Made by a program: the position numbers and the translations under genes. This document shows, in pieces, positions 1 through 9,087 of a DNA stretch of 64,000 nucleotides (positions are counted from its first letter, which is position 1; each line of letters starts with the position of its first letter). The stretch covers positions 124,001 to 188,000 of the forward strand of contig CALRQJ020000004.1 of the NCBI GenBank assembly GCA_943370285.1. The letters run 5' to 3'. This stretch comes from CALRQJ02 sp943370285. GTDB lineage: Bacteria; Bacteroidota; Bacteroidia; Chitinophagales; Chitinophagaceae. The notes under the pieces were generated by a model. It made no database searches. It was given only the letters and a program-made list of their open reading frames with translations, and was not told the origin of the DNA.

Positions 1-450
1 GCAGAAGAATTGGCGCAGCAAGAATACCAAAAAGATTGTGCAGGTTTTTTTGGACCCTTGGTAGATTATGCCGCAAAAGGGCATAAAGCAGAATTACTCA
101 AAGATGAAAAAGTGAACGATGTTGATTGTTATCAAGTTAAACTGACTTTGAAATCCGGTCAAGAGATGCATTATTTCATTGCCAAGAATAGTGGTCAAAT
201 AAAAAGAGTTCAATTGCCGGCTTCAGTTGCGTTAGCAGCAATGGGTATGGGTAGTGCCATGAAAATGTTTGGTGGTGGCAGAAATGTAGATAGAAAGATT
301 GATGTAGATTATGAGAAGTATAAAATTTTCGATGGCTTTCCTTTCCCTACCAAACAATCCATCAAGTTGGGTTCTATGTCGATTGACATAGAAAATACCG
401 TATTTAAAGTAAATCAGCCGATAGATGCCAAATGGTACCAAGCTAAATAA
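1..450 (+). CDS. LolA-like outer-membrane lipoprotein-sorting protein (C-terminal part)
   Basis: Only the C-terminal ~149 residues are inside the window. The reading frame is open to base 1, so the true start lies upstream and the TTG at 10 should not be taken as a start. The visible part has the alternating beta-strand character of LolA/LppX-like proteins: a segment that reads as 'hydrolysed/related residue, conversion to a cofactor-free scaffold' (DCYQVKLTLKSGQ), a strand with a Phe-Ile pair (HYFIAKNSGQIKR), and a late FPFPTK turn. Such proteins usually shuttle lipid or lipoprotein in the periplasm. Bacteroidota carry many paralogues of unknown cargo. A perfect hairpin lies directly downstream at 471-499. 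The family call is moderate because the N-terminus is missing. Confidence 0.55.
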   Translation, partial: AEELAQQEYQKDCAGFFGPLVDYAAKGHKAELLKDEKVNDVDCYQVKLTLKSGQEMHYFIAKNSGQIKRVQLPASVALAAMGMGSAMKMFGGGRNVDRKIDVDYEKYKIFDGFPFPTKQSIKLGSMSIDIENTVFKVNQPIDAKWYQAK

Positions 451-470
451 TTTACGACATTAAATAAGTG

Positions 471-502
471 AAAAGTGAAGCCATTATAGCTTCACTTTTT
501 TT
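471..502 (+). terminator. Rho-independent terminator
   Basis: A perfect 10-bp stem (471-480 with 490-499) with a 9-nt loop is followed by T residues. It ends the preceding LolA-like gene. It also shows that a GTG at 468 cannot be a sensible start for the following gene. Confidence 0.8.
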
Positions 503-530
503 ATGTAGTTTGCCAGATAAATCAGTTGCT

Positions 531-2927
531 ATGAAACGTATTTGTGCTGCCATTTTTTTCTTACTAATTGCCGCTTCACTTGTTGCTCAAAAAACGAGCT
601 TACAATACAATTGGTCCGATGGGAAATTTACTGTTCAGCAATATGCTGCTAATATTTTCAAACTTACCTATACGCCTAAAGATTATAATACCAATGAGAA
701 TGTAAGCGACGCAGTGTTACTAAAACCACAATTGCTCAATGCATTACCGGCTGCTATAAAAATGGATGGAGAGCAAATCATTATTGGTACCAATCATAAA
801 TTGTATTTGAGTGGAACATTTCATGAAGATGAGAATTATAGAGGGTTTAAATTTTCTTTACAACCCGGCGAAATGATGTTTGGCGGTGGTGAAAGGGCTT
901 TGCCATTAAACAGGAGAGGGCAACGGTTGAATTTGTACAATAATCCGTGGTACGGTTACAGTTTTCCAGCAGATAATCTCAACTATTCTGTTCCATTTTT
1001 TATGAGTAGTCATGGATACGGATTGTTTTTTGATAATGCATCAAAAGGCTATGCCGATATTGGTAAAGAAAATGAAGATATATTAAGAGTTGGATTTAAA
1101 AGCGGAGAATTAAATGTATATGTCATTTTAGGCAACGATTACAAAACAATGCTTACTTCATTTCATAAACTAACGGGTACACAACCTTTGCCGCCAAGAT
1201 GGGCTTTGGGTAATTTTATGAGTCGATTTGGTTATACCAGTCAAAAGCAAGTAAACACTATTGCTGCTGCCATGAAGGCAGAAAATATGCCGGTTGATGC
1301 AGTGATTTTCGATTTGTTTTGGTTTGGCGATAGCATTAAGCAAACGATGGGAAATTTAGATTGGGTTAACAAAACCAAATGGCCTAATCCCAAACAAATG
1401 ATTAGTGATTTCAGAAAAGACAATATCAATACCATTTTAATTACCGAACCTTTTGTGGTAGAAGCTTCTACCAATTATCAAGCATCCAAACAGTTTCATG
1501 CTGTTGATTCAGCCAATAATCCTTTTGTACTAACCGATTTTTATTTTGGCCGTGGCGGCTTGATTGACATATTTCGAAAAGATGCCAAAGATTGGTTTTG
1601 GACCAAACATAAAGCACAAATGGATATTGGTGTAGAAGCTTGGTGGGGAGATTTGGGAGAGCCTGAAAAACATCCTGCCAGTATGAAACACAACTTAAAA
1701 GATTTGGGTTTCAAGCGATTATTTGGTGCCGATGAAATTCATAATGTGTATGGTCATTACTGGACTAAAATGTTGTACGATAAGTATGCTGTACAATATC
1801 CTAACAAACGATTATTTAGTTTGAATAGAAGTGGATTTGCTGGTACGCAACGCTACAGTATTTTTCCATGGACAGGTGATGTAAGCCGCAGTTGGAAAGG
1901 CCTTCAAGCACAATTACCTACATTGTTAGGCATGAGTATGAGCGGTGTGCCTTATGTACACAGCGATGCCGGTGGTTTTGCCGGTGGCGATGGCGATAAT
2001 GAACTCTATGTTCGTTGGTTGCAGTTTGCTGCATTCACCCCAATATTCAGACCGCATGGCACAGCATTATATGAAATAGAAAAAGCTGCTTTTAGTTTTC
2101 CAAGCGAAGCTGCATTAATTGATGAGCCTTATAGATGGTTAGCAAAAAATATCATTCACCAACGCTATAAAATGTTGGCCTATAATTATACGTTGAGTTA
2201 CAAGCAAGCCACCAAAGGCGAACCATTAATGGCTCCATTATATTATCATTTTCCTAACGATGAATTTGTGACAAAAGTAGAAGATGCATATATGTGGGGT
2301 GAAAACATTTTAGTAGCTCCGGTAGTAGAAAAAGGTGCTACCAATAGAATCATTTATTTGCCCGAAGGCGAGTGGTATGAACTCACGGGTAATCAAATGT
2401 ATCCGGGGAAAACTAAACAACAAGTTGATGTTTCAGATTTTAAAATGCCATTATTTGTAAAAGCCGGTGGTTTTGTGCCACAGTATAAAGAAGTAGCCTT
2501 AAGCACAACTGCCATGAATAAAGCTAATTTTTCTCTCTTATACGTACCATCTTCAAAGCCATCTACTTATGAAATGTATGAGGATGATGGTGTTTCAAAA
2601 AATGCCATCGCAGCCAAACAATTTGAATTGTTGCAGTTTTCATCTACCGGAAAATCATCTAACGGCTGTACCATTCAAATCAAATCTAATGGCGGAAAAT
2701 ATAAAGGTCAACCAACGGTTAGAAAAATACAATTGGTGATGCCAAATGTGGAAGCTAGACCGAAGTCTATTACCATAAATGGAAAGTCAATCAAAATACC
2801 AGGTGATAATGAAATTGGTATGGTAAATGTGGCAGAATCGGTAATTTGGCTGGCCGATAAATCGAATATATTAACCGTGCCACTTACGTTCACCGGTACC
2901 CCTTTAAAGGTTGATGTTAAATGGTAA
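531..2927 (+). CDS. Glycoside hydrolase family 31 alpha-glucosidase / alpha-transglucosylase
   Basis: This 798-residue exported enzyme probably hydrolyses or transfers alpha-glucosyl units in the periplasm. The start is ATG 531, which gives a signal peptide (MKRICAAIFFLLIAASLVAQ). An upstream GTG would read through the terminator. An N-terminal beta-sandwich (to about residue 220) precedes the (beta/alpha)8 barrel. The predicted nucleophile is Asp374 in WWGDLGEPE and the predicted acid/base is Asp450 in PWTGDVSRSW, both in GH31 positions. The barrel is followed by the C-terminal beta domains (DUF5110-like). The WWGDLGEPE form resembles bacterial oligosaccharide 4-alpha-glucosyltransferases as I remember them, so transglycosylation is possible. 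It may be co-transcribed with the BNR protein 36 bases downstream. Family is certain, substrate is not. Confidence 0.92.
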   Translation: MKRICAAIFFLLIAASLVAQKTSLQYNWSDGKFTVQQYAANIFKLTYTPKDYNTNENVSDAVLLKPQLLNALPAAIKMDGEQIIIGTNHKLYLSGTFHEDENYRGFKFSLQPGEMMFGGGERALPLNRRGQRLNLYNNPWYGYSFPADNLNYSVPFFMSSHGYGLFFDNASKGYADIGKENEDILRVGFKSGELNVYVILGNDYKTMLTSFHKLTGTQPLPPRWALGNFMSRFGYTSQKQVNTIAAAMKAENMPVDAVIFDLFWFGDSIKQTMGNLDWVNKTKWPNPKQMISDFRKDNINTILITEPFVVEASTNYQASKQFHAVDSANNPFVLTDFYFGRGGLIDIFRKDAKDWFWTKHKAQMDIGVEAWWGDLGEPEKHPASMKHNLKDLGFKRLFGADEIHNVYGHYWTKMLYDKYAVQYPNKRLFSLNRSGFAGTQRYSIFPWTGDVSRSWKGLQAQLPTLLGMSMSGVPYVHSDAGGFAGGDGDNELYVRWLQFAAFTPIFRPHGTALYEIEKAAFSFPSEAALIDEPYRWLAKNIIHQRYKMLAYNYTLSYKQATKGEPLMAPLYYHFPNDEFVTKVEDAYMWGENILVAPVVEKGATNRIIYLPEGEWYELTGNQMYPGKTKQQVDVSDFKMPLFVKAGGFVPQYKEVALSTTAMNKANFSLLYVPSSKPSTYEMYEDDGVSKNAIAAKQFELLQFSSTGKSSNGCTIQIKSNGGKYKGQPTVRKIQLVMPNVEARPKSITINGKSIKIPGDNEIGMVNVAESVIWLADKSNILTVPLTFTGTPLKVDVKW

Positions 2928-2963
2928 ATCATTTCGCTAACAATAAACCCCAATAATTGCTGT

Positions 2964-5900
2964 ATGAGAAAACTGATTTTGGTAGTGGTGGCAGTAGCTG
3001 CTTCAATCACTACGTTTAGTCAAAAAAGTAAAAATTCGCCAACACCTGTTGTTTCAAAAACAGATTCGGTGCTGCAATCGAAATTAAAATATCGATTACT
3101 CGGTCCGTGGCGTGGTGGTAGAAGTGCTGCGGTAACCGGTAGTTATAAAAATCGTACTACATTTTATTTTGGTGCAACCGGTGGTGGTGTTTGGAAAACT
3201 GCCGATGGCGGTAGCAACTGGAAAAATATTTCTGACAAATATTTTGGTAGTAGCATTGGTGCAGTTGCTGTGGCACCATCAGATGAAAGTATTTTGTATG
3301 TTGGCGAAGGCGAAAATACCATGAGAGGTAATGTGAGTGAAGGGTTAGGCGGCATGTGGCGCAGTGAAGATGGTGGCCGCAGCTGGAAAAATATTGGCTT
3401 AAAAGAAGGTCGTCATATTCTTCGCATCATTATTCATCCCAAAAATCCCGATGTAGTTTGGGTAGCCGTGATGGGGCATTTGTTTGGACCTAACGAAGAA
3501 AGAGGTGTATTTAAAACTACCGACGGTGGTAAAACTTGGAAAAAAACATTATACGTTAACAACCAAACCGGCTGTAGCGATTTGGTAATGGAGCCTGGCA
3601 ATCCCAATGTGTTTTATGCCGGTACTTGGCGATTGATTCGTACACCACACAGTTTAGAAAGTGGTGGAGAGGGTAGTGGTCTTTGGAAGAGTATCGATGG
3701 TGGTGAAACTTGGCAAAATATCTCAGCCAATAAAGGGTTGCCCAAAAATACTTGGGGCATTGTTGGTGTGGCAGTTGCGCCTTCTAATACCGATAAAATT
3801 TATGCCATCATTGAGAATAAAGATGGTGGTTTATACATGAGTGCAGATGGTGGCGAAAACTGGACATTACAAAGCAACGACAACAATATTCGTCAGCGGG
3901 CATGGTATTATACCAAAGTGTTTGTTGATCCTAAAAACGAGAATACCGTGTACTGTCCAAATGTTGGATTTATGATTAGCAGAGATGGTGGTAAAACATT
4001 TTCCTCCATTCGTACGCCACATGGAGATCATCATGATTTATGGATTGACCCCGAAGACCCAAGCCGTATGATTGTTGCAGATGATGGCGGTGCTCAAGTA
4101 AGTTTTGATGGTGGTGCTAATTGGAGTACTTATCAAAATCAGCCTACTGCGCAGCTTTACCGTGTTTCAACGGATAACAGTTTTCCTTACCGAGTGTTAG
4201 CTGCACAGCAAGATAATTCCACCCTTCGTATTCGTCATCGTACTTATGGCGGTGCAATAACAGATAAAGATTGGGAAGTTACCGCAGGTAATGAAAGTGG
4301 CTATGTCATTGCCGATCCGTCCAATCCTGATATTGTATATGGTGGAAATTATGGCGGTTATTTATCTCGTCTTGATCATAAAACCGGTGAGAATAGAGCA
4401 GTGAGTGTTTGGCCCGATAATCCCATGGGTGCAGGTGCCGATGTATTGAAATATCGATTTCAATGGAACTTCCCCATCTTCTTTTCGCCACACAATCCCA
4501 AACGTTTATATGCAGGAGGTAATCATTTATTCGTAACCGAAAATGAAGGCCAGAGCTGGGAAGAAATCAGTCCTGATTTAACTACCAACGATAAAAAACG
4601 TCAGGCTTCTAGTGGCGGTCCCATCACACAAGACAATACTTCAGTAGAGTATTATTGTACCATTTTTACTGCCACAGAATCACCGTTAGAAAAAGATTTA
4701 TTATGGGTAGGTAGTGATGATGGTTTAATACATGTAAGTAAAAACGGCGGCAAAAATTGGGACAATGTAACCCCAAAAGATTGTCCGAGGTGGATGATGT
4801 GGAATTGTATTGAAGTAGACCCATTCAAAACCGGTGCTGCTTATATTGTAGGTACTCGATACAAAAGTGATGACTTTACACCTTATATCTACAAGACCGA
4901 AGATTATGGTAAAACTTGGAAATTGATGACTAATGGTATTGATAAAATGCATTTTACCAGAGCGATGAGAGCTGATAAAAAGCGTTCAGGTTTATTATAT
5001 GTCGGTACCGAGTATGGTATGTACATCAGTTATGATGATGGAAATAATTGGAGTCCTTTTCAGTTGAATTTACCGATAGTACCTATCACTGATTTAACGA
5101 TTAAAGAAAACGATTTAATTGTGGCAACTCAAGGTCGTTCTTTATGGGTGTTAGATGATTTGAGTGTACTGCAACAAAAAGCAGATAATGTATTCAACAA
5201 AAGCTTACACGTATTTACACCAAACCCTGCTTATCGGATGGATGGTTTTCAAATGTCTAATCCAAGAAATGCAGGGATGAATCCACCCAATGGAGTGGTG
5301 TTTAATTATCATGTAAAAGAACTTTCGGATTCTGCCAAAGTCTCCATTACCATTTTTAATAAGCAACAACAAGTCATAAAAACATTTAGCACAAATGCTA
5401 AAGAAGCGGCCGATAAATTAATGGTGTCAAAAGGAATGAATCAGTTTGTATGGGATATGTTGTATCCTGCTGCAGAACGTATTGATGGCATGATACTTTG
5501 GAATGGAACAGTAGGCAACACAAAAGCAGCACCGGGTAATTATATGGCTCGTTTCCGTTATGGCAACGATTCTGTTAGCACTAATTTCACCATTAAAGCT
5601 GATCCTAATTATAAAACTACCGAAGCAGAATATGATGAGCAAGTAAGTTTTATGTTACAAGTGAGAGATAAGTTTAGTGAGATTCAAAAAGGAGTAAAAA
5701 ATATCCGTGCTATCAGAATACAATTAGCAGATTTGGGCGGCAAGTTGAATAGCAATCATAAAGAAATCAAACAACTGTCAGATTCGATTGGTAAACAACT
5801 GACTGCTATAGAAGAAGCATTGTATCAAACCAAAGCTAAAAGTGGGCAAGATGTGTTGAATTATCCCATTCGTTTAAATGATAAGATTAGTGGAGTTTTT

Positions 5901-6080
5901 GATTTTGCTGCAAGTGGCAACAATCCGCCGGCAAAACAAGTAAAAGAAGTTTTTGCTGTTTTGAGTAGCCAAGCAGATACCCATTTGGCTAAACTTAAAA
6001 ACCTAATGGCAAATGAAGTAGTGCAGTTGAACAACCTGATACACGAAAAGAAAATTCCGGTCATCGGATTAAAGCAATAA
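2964..6080 (+). CDS. Sortilin/VPS10-type BNR-repeat beta-propeller protein, exported
   Basis: A 1038-residue protein with an N-terminal signal peptide (cleavage near ...TTFSQ). At least eleven BNR/Asp-box motifs of the S-x-D-G-G-x-x-W type can be counted, for example TADGGSNW, SEDGGRSW, TTDGGKTW, SIDGGETW, SADGGENW and SKNGGKNW. They are spread over roughly residues 70-720 and imply a large or double beta-propeller of the VPS10/sortilin class. A C-terminal part (about 790-1038) has beta-strands and then a helical, Lys/Gln-rich stretch. Bacteroidota proteins of this kind are often labelled 'glycosyl hydrolase', but Asp-boxes are structural and I see no sialidase catalytic set. No T9SS sorting domain is visible. 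Function unknown; likely binds or processes a periplasmic or surface ligand. Confidence 0.85.
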   Translation: MRKLILVVVAVAASITTFSQKSKNSPTPVVSKTDSVLQSKLKYRLLGPWRGGRSAAVTGSYKNRTTFYFGATGGGVWKTADGGSNWKNISDKYFGSSIGAVAVAPSDESILYVGEGENTMRGNVSEGLGGMWRSEDGGRSWKNIGLKEGRHILRIIIHPKNPDVVWVAVMGHLFGPNEERGVFKTTDGGKTWKKTLYVNNQTGCSDLVMEPGNPNVFYAGTWRLIRTPHSLESGGEGSGLWKSIDGGETWQNISANKGLPKNTWGIVGVAVAPSNTDKIYAIIENKDGGLYMSADGGENWTLQSNDNNIRQRAWYYTKVFVDPKNENTVYCPNVGFMISRDGGKTFSSIRTPHGDHHDLWIDPEDPSRMIVADDGGAQVSFDGGANWSTYQNQPTAQLYRVSTDNSFPYRVLAAQQDNSTLRIRHRTYGGAITDKDWEVTAGNESGYVIADPSNPDIVYGGNYGGYLSRLDHKTGENRAVSVWPDNPMGAGADVLKYRFQWNFPIFFSPHNPKRLYAGGNHLFVTENEGQSWEEISPDLTTNDKKRQASSGGPITQDNTSVEYYCTIFTATESPLEKDLLWVGSDDGLIHVSKNGGKNWDNVTPKDCPRWMMWNCIEVDPFKTGAAYIVGTRYKSDDFTPYIYKTEDYGKTWKLMTNGIDKMHFTRAMRADKKRSGLLYVGTEYGMYISYDDGNNWSPFQLNLPIVPITDLTIKENDLIVATQGRSLWVLDDLSVLQQKADNVFNKSLHVFTPNPAYRMDGFQMSNPRNAGMNPPNGVVFNYHVKELSDSAKVSITIFNKQQQVIKTFSTNAKEAADKLMVSKGMNQFVWDMLYPAAERIDGMILWNGTVGNTKAAPGNYMARFRYGNDSVSTNFTIKADPNYKTTEAEYDEQVSFMLQVRDKFSEIQKGVKNIRAIRIQLADLGGKLNSNHKEIKQLSDSIGKQLTAIEEALYQTKAKSGQDVLNYPIRLNDKISGVFDFAASGNNPPAKQVKEVFAVLSSQADTHLAKLKNLMANEVVQLNNLIHEKKIPVIGLKQ

Positions 6081-6084
6081 TCTT

Positions 6085-6117
6085 AACTAAAAACCCCTCA
6101 CTGAGGGGTTTTTAGTT
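6085..6117. terminator. Strong hairpin terminator after the BNR gene
   Basis: A perfect 16-bp inverted repeat (6085-6100 with 6102-6117) has an A-run on the left arm and a T-run on the right arm, so it can terminate in either direction. It directly follows the stop codon of the BNR gene. Confidence 0.85.
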
Positions 6118-6640
6118 TGCCATAATGGCTAGTATTTCTTAGGTTAGAAATTATGCAAAGGAAATGGTGTCTTCCATAGATTGCATTTAATAACATAAAA
6201 TTGAGGTAATTTACCCGAGCATCATGCCCCTTAAAGCCTACCTGTTGCCCCAATCGGACAAAATTTTAATACTACACAATAAAAAAGGTAATAAAAAGCC
6301 CATCCCGTTCTTTAGGAACGGGATGGAGTTTGTTTTGTTTTTCCGATTAGCCTGTTGTAGTGCTGTACTTACTTAAAGCGATTACATTAGGTGTCGGTTT
6401 TTCAACAGAAAATTGGATAATGTGGTTTTTCGAACATTGGATAAAAACGGGGTTTTCAATTTGGATTTGGATTGATTTTCTATTGGGTACTAATTACGAA
6501 TTAAAACTACGTTGAATTAATCAACAGCGGTTGGCTGAATCGGTTTAGGATATACCCCAAACGGACTGAATTCTATGACAGTATTTGGGAATGTTTCCCA
6601 ACCTAGGAATCTCTAAATGAGCATCAAAGTTTTATAGCAA
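6118..6640. other. Gene-free interval with strong RNA-like pairing
   Basis: I see no supported coding region here. The segment 6239-6360 can fold on itself. Bases 6252-6258 (aatcgga) pair with 6342-6348 (tccgatt), flanked by ctac/gtag (6239-6242 with 6357-6360). They enclose a perfect 11-bp hairpin at 6300-6310/6316-6326. A second perfect 7-bp hairpin lies at 6585-6591/6595-6601. The first block could be a small structured RNA or only a terminator plus chance pairing. No RNA family is recognised. Confidence 0.4.
6300..6326. terminator. GC-rich hairpin in the gene-free interval
   Basis: A perfect 11-bp stem (6300-6310 with 6316-6326) with a 5-nt loop is followed on the + strand by a T-rich tract to 6342. 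It may terminate a short + strand transcript, or be the apical stem of a larger RNA fold. Confidence 0.5.
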
Positions 6641-7321
6641 TTAGCCTTCATTCAATAAATCCGGACGTCTTGTTTTTGTTCTTTCCAAAGACTGTTCGTG
6701 GCGCCAAGTTTCTACTAATTTGGGGTCTCCGGTCAATAAAACATCAGGCACTTTCATACCTTTAAAATCAGCAGGTCTAGTATAAACGGGTGGGGCAAGT
6801 AAGTTATCTTGAAAGGAATCGAATAAGGCAGAGGTTTCATCGTTTAACACTCCCGGAATTAATCTACCTATAGCGTCTACTACTACAGCCGCAGCCAATT
6901 CGCCGCCGCTTAATACGTAATCACCAATAGAAATTTCCATAGTTACATATTGTTGCCTGATGCGTTCATCAATGCCTTTGTAATGCCCACAAATAATGAG
7001 TAGGTTTTGATAGAGGGAAAGCCGATTGGCTGTTTTTTGATTAAATCTTTCCCCATCAGGTGTCATATATATGATGGCATCATAGGTTGTAGTTTGTTGT
7101 AGCTCTTCAATGGCATTAGAAAGTGGTTCCGGCATCATCACCATTCCTGCACCACCACCGTACTGATAATCATCAATCTGCCCATGTTTATTAATAGCCC
7201 ATTTGCGCAGCGGGTGAATGTTTACTGTAAGCAAACCTTTGTCCTTAGCCCTTTGCATGATGCTATGCGATAATGGACTTTCCAATAAATCGGGTACTGC
7301 TGATATGATATCTATTCTCAT
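6641..7321 (-). CDS. trmD: tRNA (guanine-N1-)-methyltransferase TrmD
   Basis: A 226-residue SPOUT methyltransferase that makes m1G37 in tRNAs using S-adenosylmethionine and so prevents frameshifting. The N-terminus MRIDIISAVPDLL, the block DYQYGGGAGMVM, and the trefoil-knot SAM-binding stretch ISIGDYVLSGGELAA are diagnostic. The C-terminal end PVYTRPADFKGMKVPDVLLTGD is also TrmD-like. ATG 7321 is chosen because the TTG 15 bases upstream adds residues not expected in the family. The gene follows the S4-domain gene with 15 bases between stop and start, so they are probably co-transcribed. In many bacteria trmD sits with rpsP and rplS, but not here. Confidence 0.96.
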   Translation of the reverse strand: MRIDIISAVPDLLESPLSHSIMQRAKDKGLLTVNIHPLRKWAINKHGQIDDYQYGGGAGMVMMPEPLSNAIEELQQTTTYDAIIYMTPDGERFNQKTANRLSLYQNLLIICGHYKGIDERIRQQYVTMEISIGDYVLSGGELAAAVVVDAIGRLIPGVLNDETSALFDSFQDNLLAPPVYTRPADFKGMKVPDVLLTGDPKLVETWRHEQSLERTKTRRPDLLNEG

Positions 7322-7336
7322 GATGCTTTGTAACAA

Positions 7337-7729
7337 TTAAGGTTCGTCAGTAAAATCTTCCCAAGACCTACGTTGTTTTTTTGTAGGACGACCAATTTTA
7401 CTCAGTCTTTTTCCGGTATGAAAACTTTCTGCTTGTATTTTAATTTTTTCTAATTCTTCGGCTGGTGTTAAATCTAAATAATGGTTGATGGCTTCGCTGT
7501 ACTGAACTCGATTTTGTAATAATCCGGTTACTTTAATCACCCATTTTCTAGCTTCGGTTTTTACTTCATATTCATCACCAATAGTCACTGTTTTTGATGC
7601 CTTTACATTAATGCCGGCACATTTCACCTTGCCTTTGTCACATGCCTCCGACGCTAAAGTTCTTGTTTTAAAGAGCCGGATAGCCCATAAATATTTATCA
7701 ATACGCAGTTTTTCTTTTGTTACTGCCAT
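7337..7729 (-). CDS. S4-domain RNA-binding protein (Hsp15-like)
   Basis: A 130-residue protein with an N-terminal S4 RNA-binding domain (about residues 8-70: LRIDKYLWAIRLFKTRTLASEACDKG, split here only as a motif reading) containing the typical R-x-D-K-x-L-W and ACDKGKV signatures. The basic C-terminal tail (KRLSKIGRPTKKQRRSW) resembles Hsp15/HslR, which binds stalled 50S subunits carrying peptidyl-tRNA. It lies just upstream of trmD on the same strand, consistent with a translation-related unit. The exact role in Bacteroidota is inferred from the family, not shown. Confidence 0.85.
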   Translation of the reverse strand: MAVTKEKLRIDKYLWAIRLFKTRTLASEACDKGKVKCAGINVKASKTVTIGDEYEVKTEARKWVIKVTGLLQNRVQYSEAINHYLDLTPAEELEKIKIQAESFHTGKRLSKIGRPTKKQRRSWEDFTDEP

Positions 7730-7918
7730 TTCCCTAAATTTTCTGCAAAATAAGCGTTATGTCATCATTCAAGCTACAAAACTTAATCATAAGAAGAGCT
7801 TCTAAAAGCTTAAACATTAGATTCATCAAATTATAATTAATTAAATTAACCTTTTTTATTGTCATAGTTTTGTCAGCTTGGTACCGTTTTTGTATCTTTA
7901 AAAGCATTAGAACACTTC

Positions 7919-8290
7919 ATGCGTAAAATGATCATCATATCTTTATTGTCTTTGCATGTTATCGCAAATACAGATTTGGCACAGCTTTTTGCTGTCAATG
8001 ATATGATTGATCATTATAAGCAGCACCGTTTAGAAGATACGTGTATCGGAATTTCAACATTCATTTGTATGCACTATGGGTATGACCACAAAAAGGATGC
8101 AGCGCATAATAAACTACCCTTTAAATCACTGAAACTTCATGTACCTACTCAAGTGATCTTAACCAATTCCTCAAAAATTCAAGTGCATGACTACAAAGGA
8201 ATATTGTTGAGTGCACAGTCACTTATTACTGACGAGCATTTTATAAGTACAGTTTTTCGTAACGGGCTACTTAGGCCACCGATTGCTTAG
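7919..8290 (+). CDS. Unnamed small exported protein, paralogue of the gene at 12109-12501
   Basis: A 123-residue protein with a hydrophobic N-terminus (MRKMIIISLLSLHVIA). I do not recognise a named domain. It shares an ordered pattern with the protein at 12109-12501: T-[DE]-L-x-Q-L, then I-x-H-Y-x-x-H, then F or L followed by x-x-x-H-Y, then LPFKS, then a C-terminal Pro-Pro. The paired His/Tyr positions could bind metal or haem, but that is a guess. It is the first gene of the + strand cytochrome cluster (87 bases before the next start). It differs from its paralogue mainly in the middle and at the C-terminus. Confidence 0.7.
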   Translation: MRKMIIISLLSLHVIANTDLAQLFAVNDMIDHYKQHRLEDTCIGISTFICMHYGYDHKKDAAHNKLPFKSLKLHVPTQVILTNSSKIQVHDYKGILLSAQSLITDEHFISTVFRNGLLRPPIA

Positions 8291-8376
8291 CGTAACTATT
8301 GCTTTCTCTCTTATCATACTTTTCTATACCATTTTTTGAGTATAGACTATTCCTTATTCATCTAAAAATACCTGTA

Positions 8377-9075
8377 ATGAAAAAGAAATTTTTTCTGTTC
8401 ACAGGCATGTTTGTGATACTTGCAAGTGTTTTTTTCGCTTGCAAACACGAATTGCCTTTTAGTATAGATAATCCAAGTGAAGTGCCTGGAAATACTGGTC
8501 GAAATTGTAGTCCAGATTCAGTGTATTTCGCCAATGATATTCAGCCTTTACTCAATTCAAGTTGTGCTATGGCTGGTTGTCATGATGTTGTTTCTCATAA
8601 AGAAGACGTAGTATTAAATAACTATACAAACACCATGCGTATAGTAACACCGGGTAATGCTTCTCGCAGTAAATTATACAAAGAAATGTTGAAGACCGGT
8701 AGTGATCAAATGCCTCCATTGCCAATGCCTGCAATGACCGCCGCACAATTAGCAAAAGTTGAAAAGTGGATTAATCAAGGCGCAAAGAACAATGCCTGTG
8801 ATAAATGTGATACCACAGATTTTAAGTATAGTACTGCCATTAAACCTTTGATGGATACAAAATGTGTGGGTTGTCATAATCCTTCTAACCTCGGTGGAAA
8901 TATTGATTTGTCAACCTATAATGCAGTTAAGGTTGTTGCATTAAATGGTAAGCTATATGTTTCTGTAGCGTGGACAGCAGGCATATCTGCCATGCCCAAA
9001 GGCGGTGTAAAAATGCCTGCTTGTGAGATCGTACAAATACAAAAATGGATAGCTGCCGGAACTCCAAACAATTAA
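8377..9075 (+). CDS. Lipoprotein c-type cytochrome with two haem-binding motifs
   Basis: A 232-residue lipoprotein. The start is ATG 8377, which gives a signal peptide ending in a lipobox with Cys22 (VFFAC). There are two haem attachment sites: CAMAGCH at residues 63-69, a CxxxCH variant common in planctomycete-type cytochrome domains, and CVGCH at 163-167. The second domain ends with MPKGGVKM, supplying a possible Met axial ligand, and WIAAGTPNN. Its second domain is clearly homologous to the next gene's product. The protein probably passes electrons at the periplasmic face of a membrane, tethered by lipid. It is followed after 12 bases by another cytochrome gene, so the two are co-transcribed. 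Confidence 0.88.
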   Translation: MKKKFFLFTGMFVILASVFFACKHELPFSIDNPSEVPGNTGRNCSPDSVYFANDIQPLLNSSCAMAGCHDVVSHKEDVVLNNYTNTMRIVTPGNASRSKLYKEMLKTGSDQMPPLPMPAMTAAQLAKVEKWINQGAKNNACDKCDTTDFKYSTAIKPLMDTKCVGCHNPSNLGGNIDLSTYNAVKVVALNGKLYVSVAWTAGISAMPKGGVKMPACEIVQIQKWIAAGTPNN

Positions 9076-9087
9076 AAAAAAACTCAT

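Noticed and set aside
468..530. GTG start at 468 for the GH31 gene
   Set aside because: The extra 21 codons would read through a perfect terminator hairpin; ATG 531 gives a proper signal peptide.
2964..6080. Sialidase or other glycosidase call for the BNR protein
   Set aside because: Asp-boxes are structural and no sialidase catalytic residues are visible; only a beta-propeller is supported.
6585..6601. 7-bp hairpin as trmD terminator
   Set aside because: No T-run follows on the - strand.
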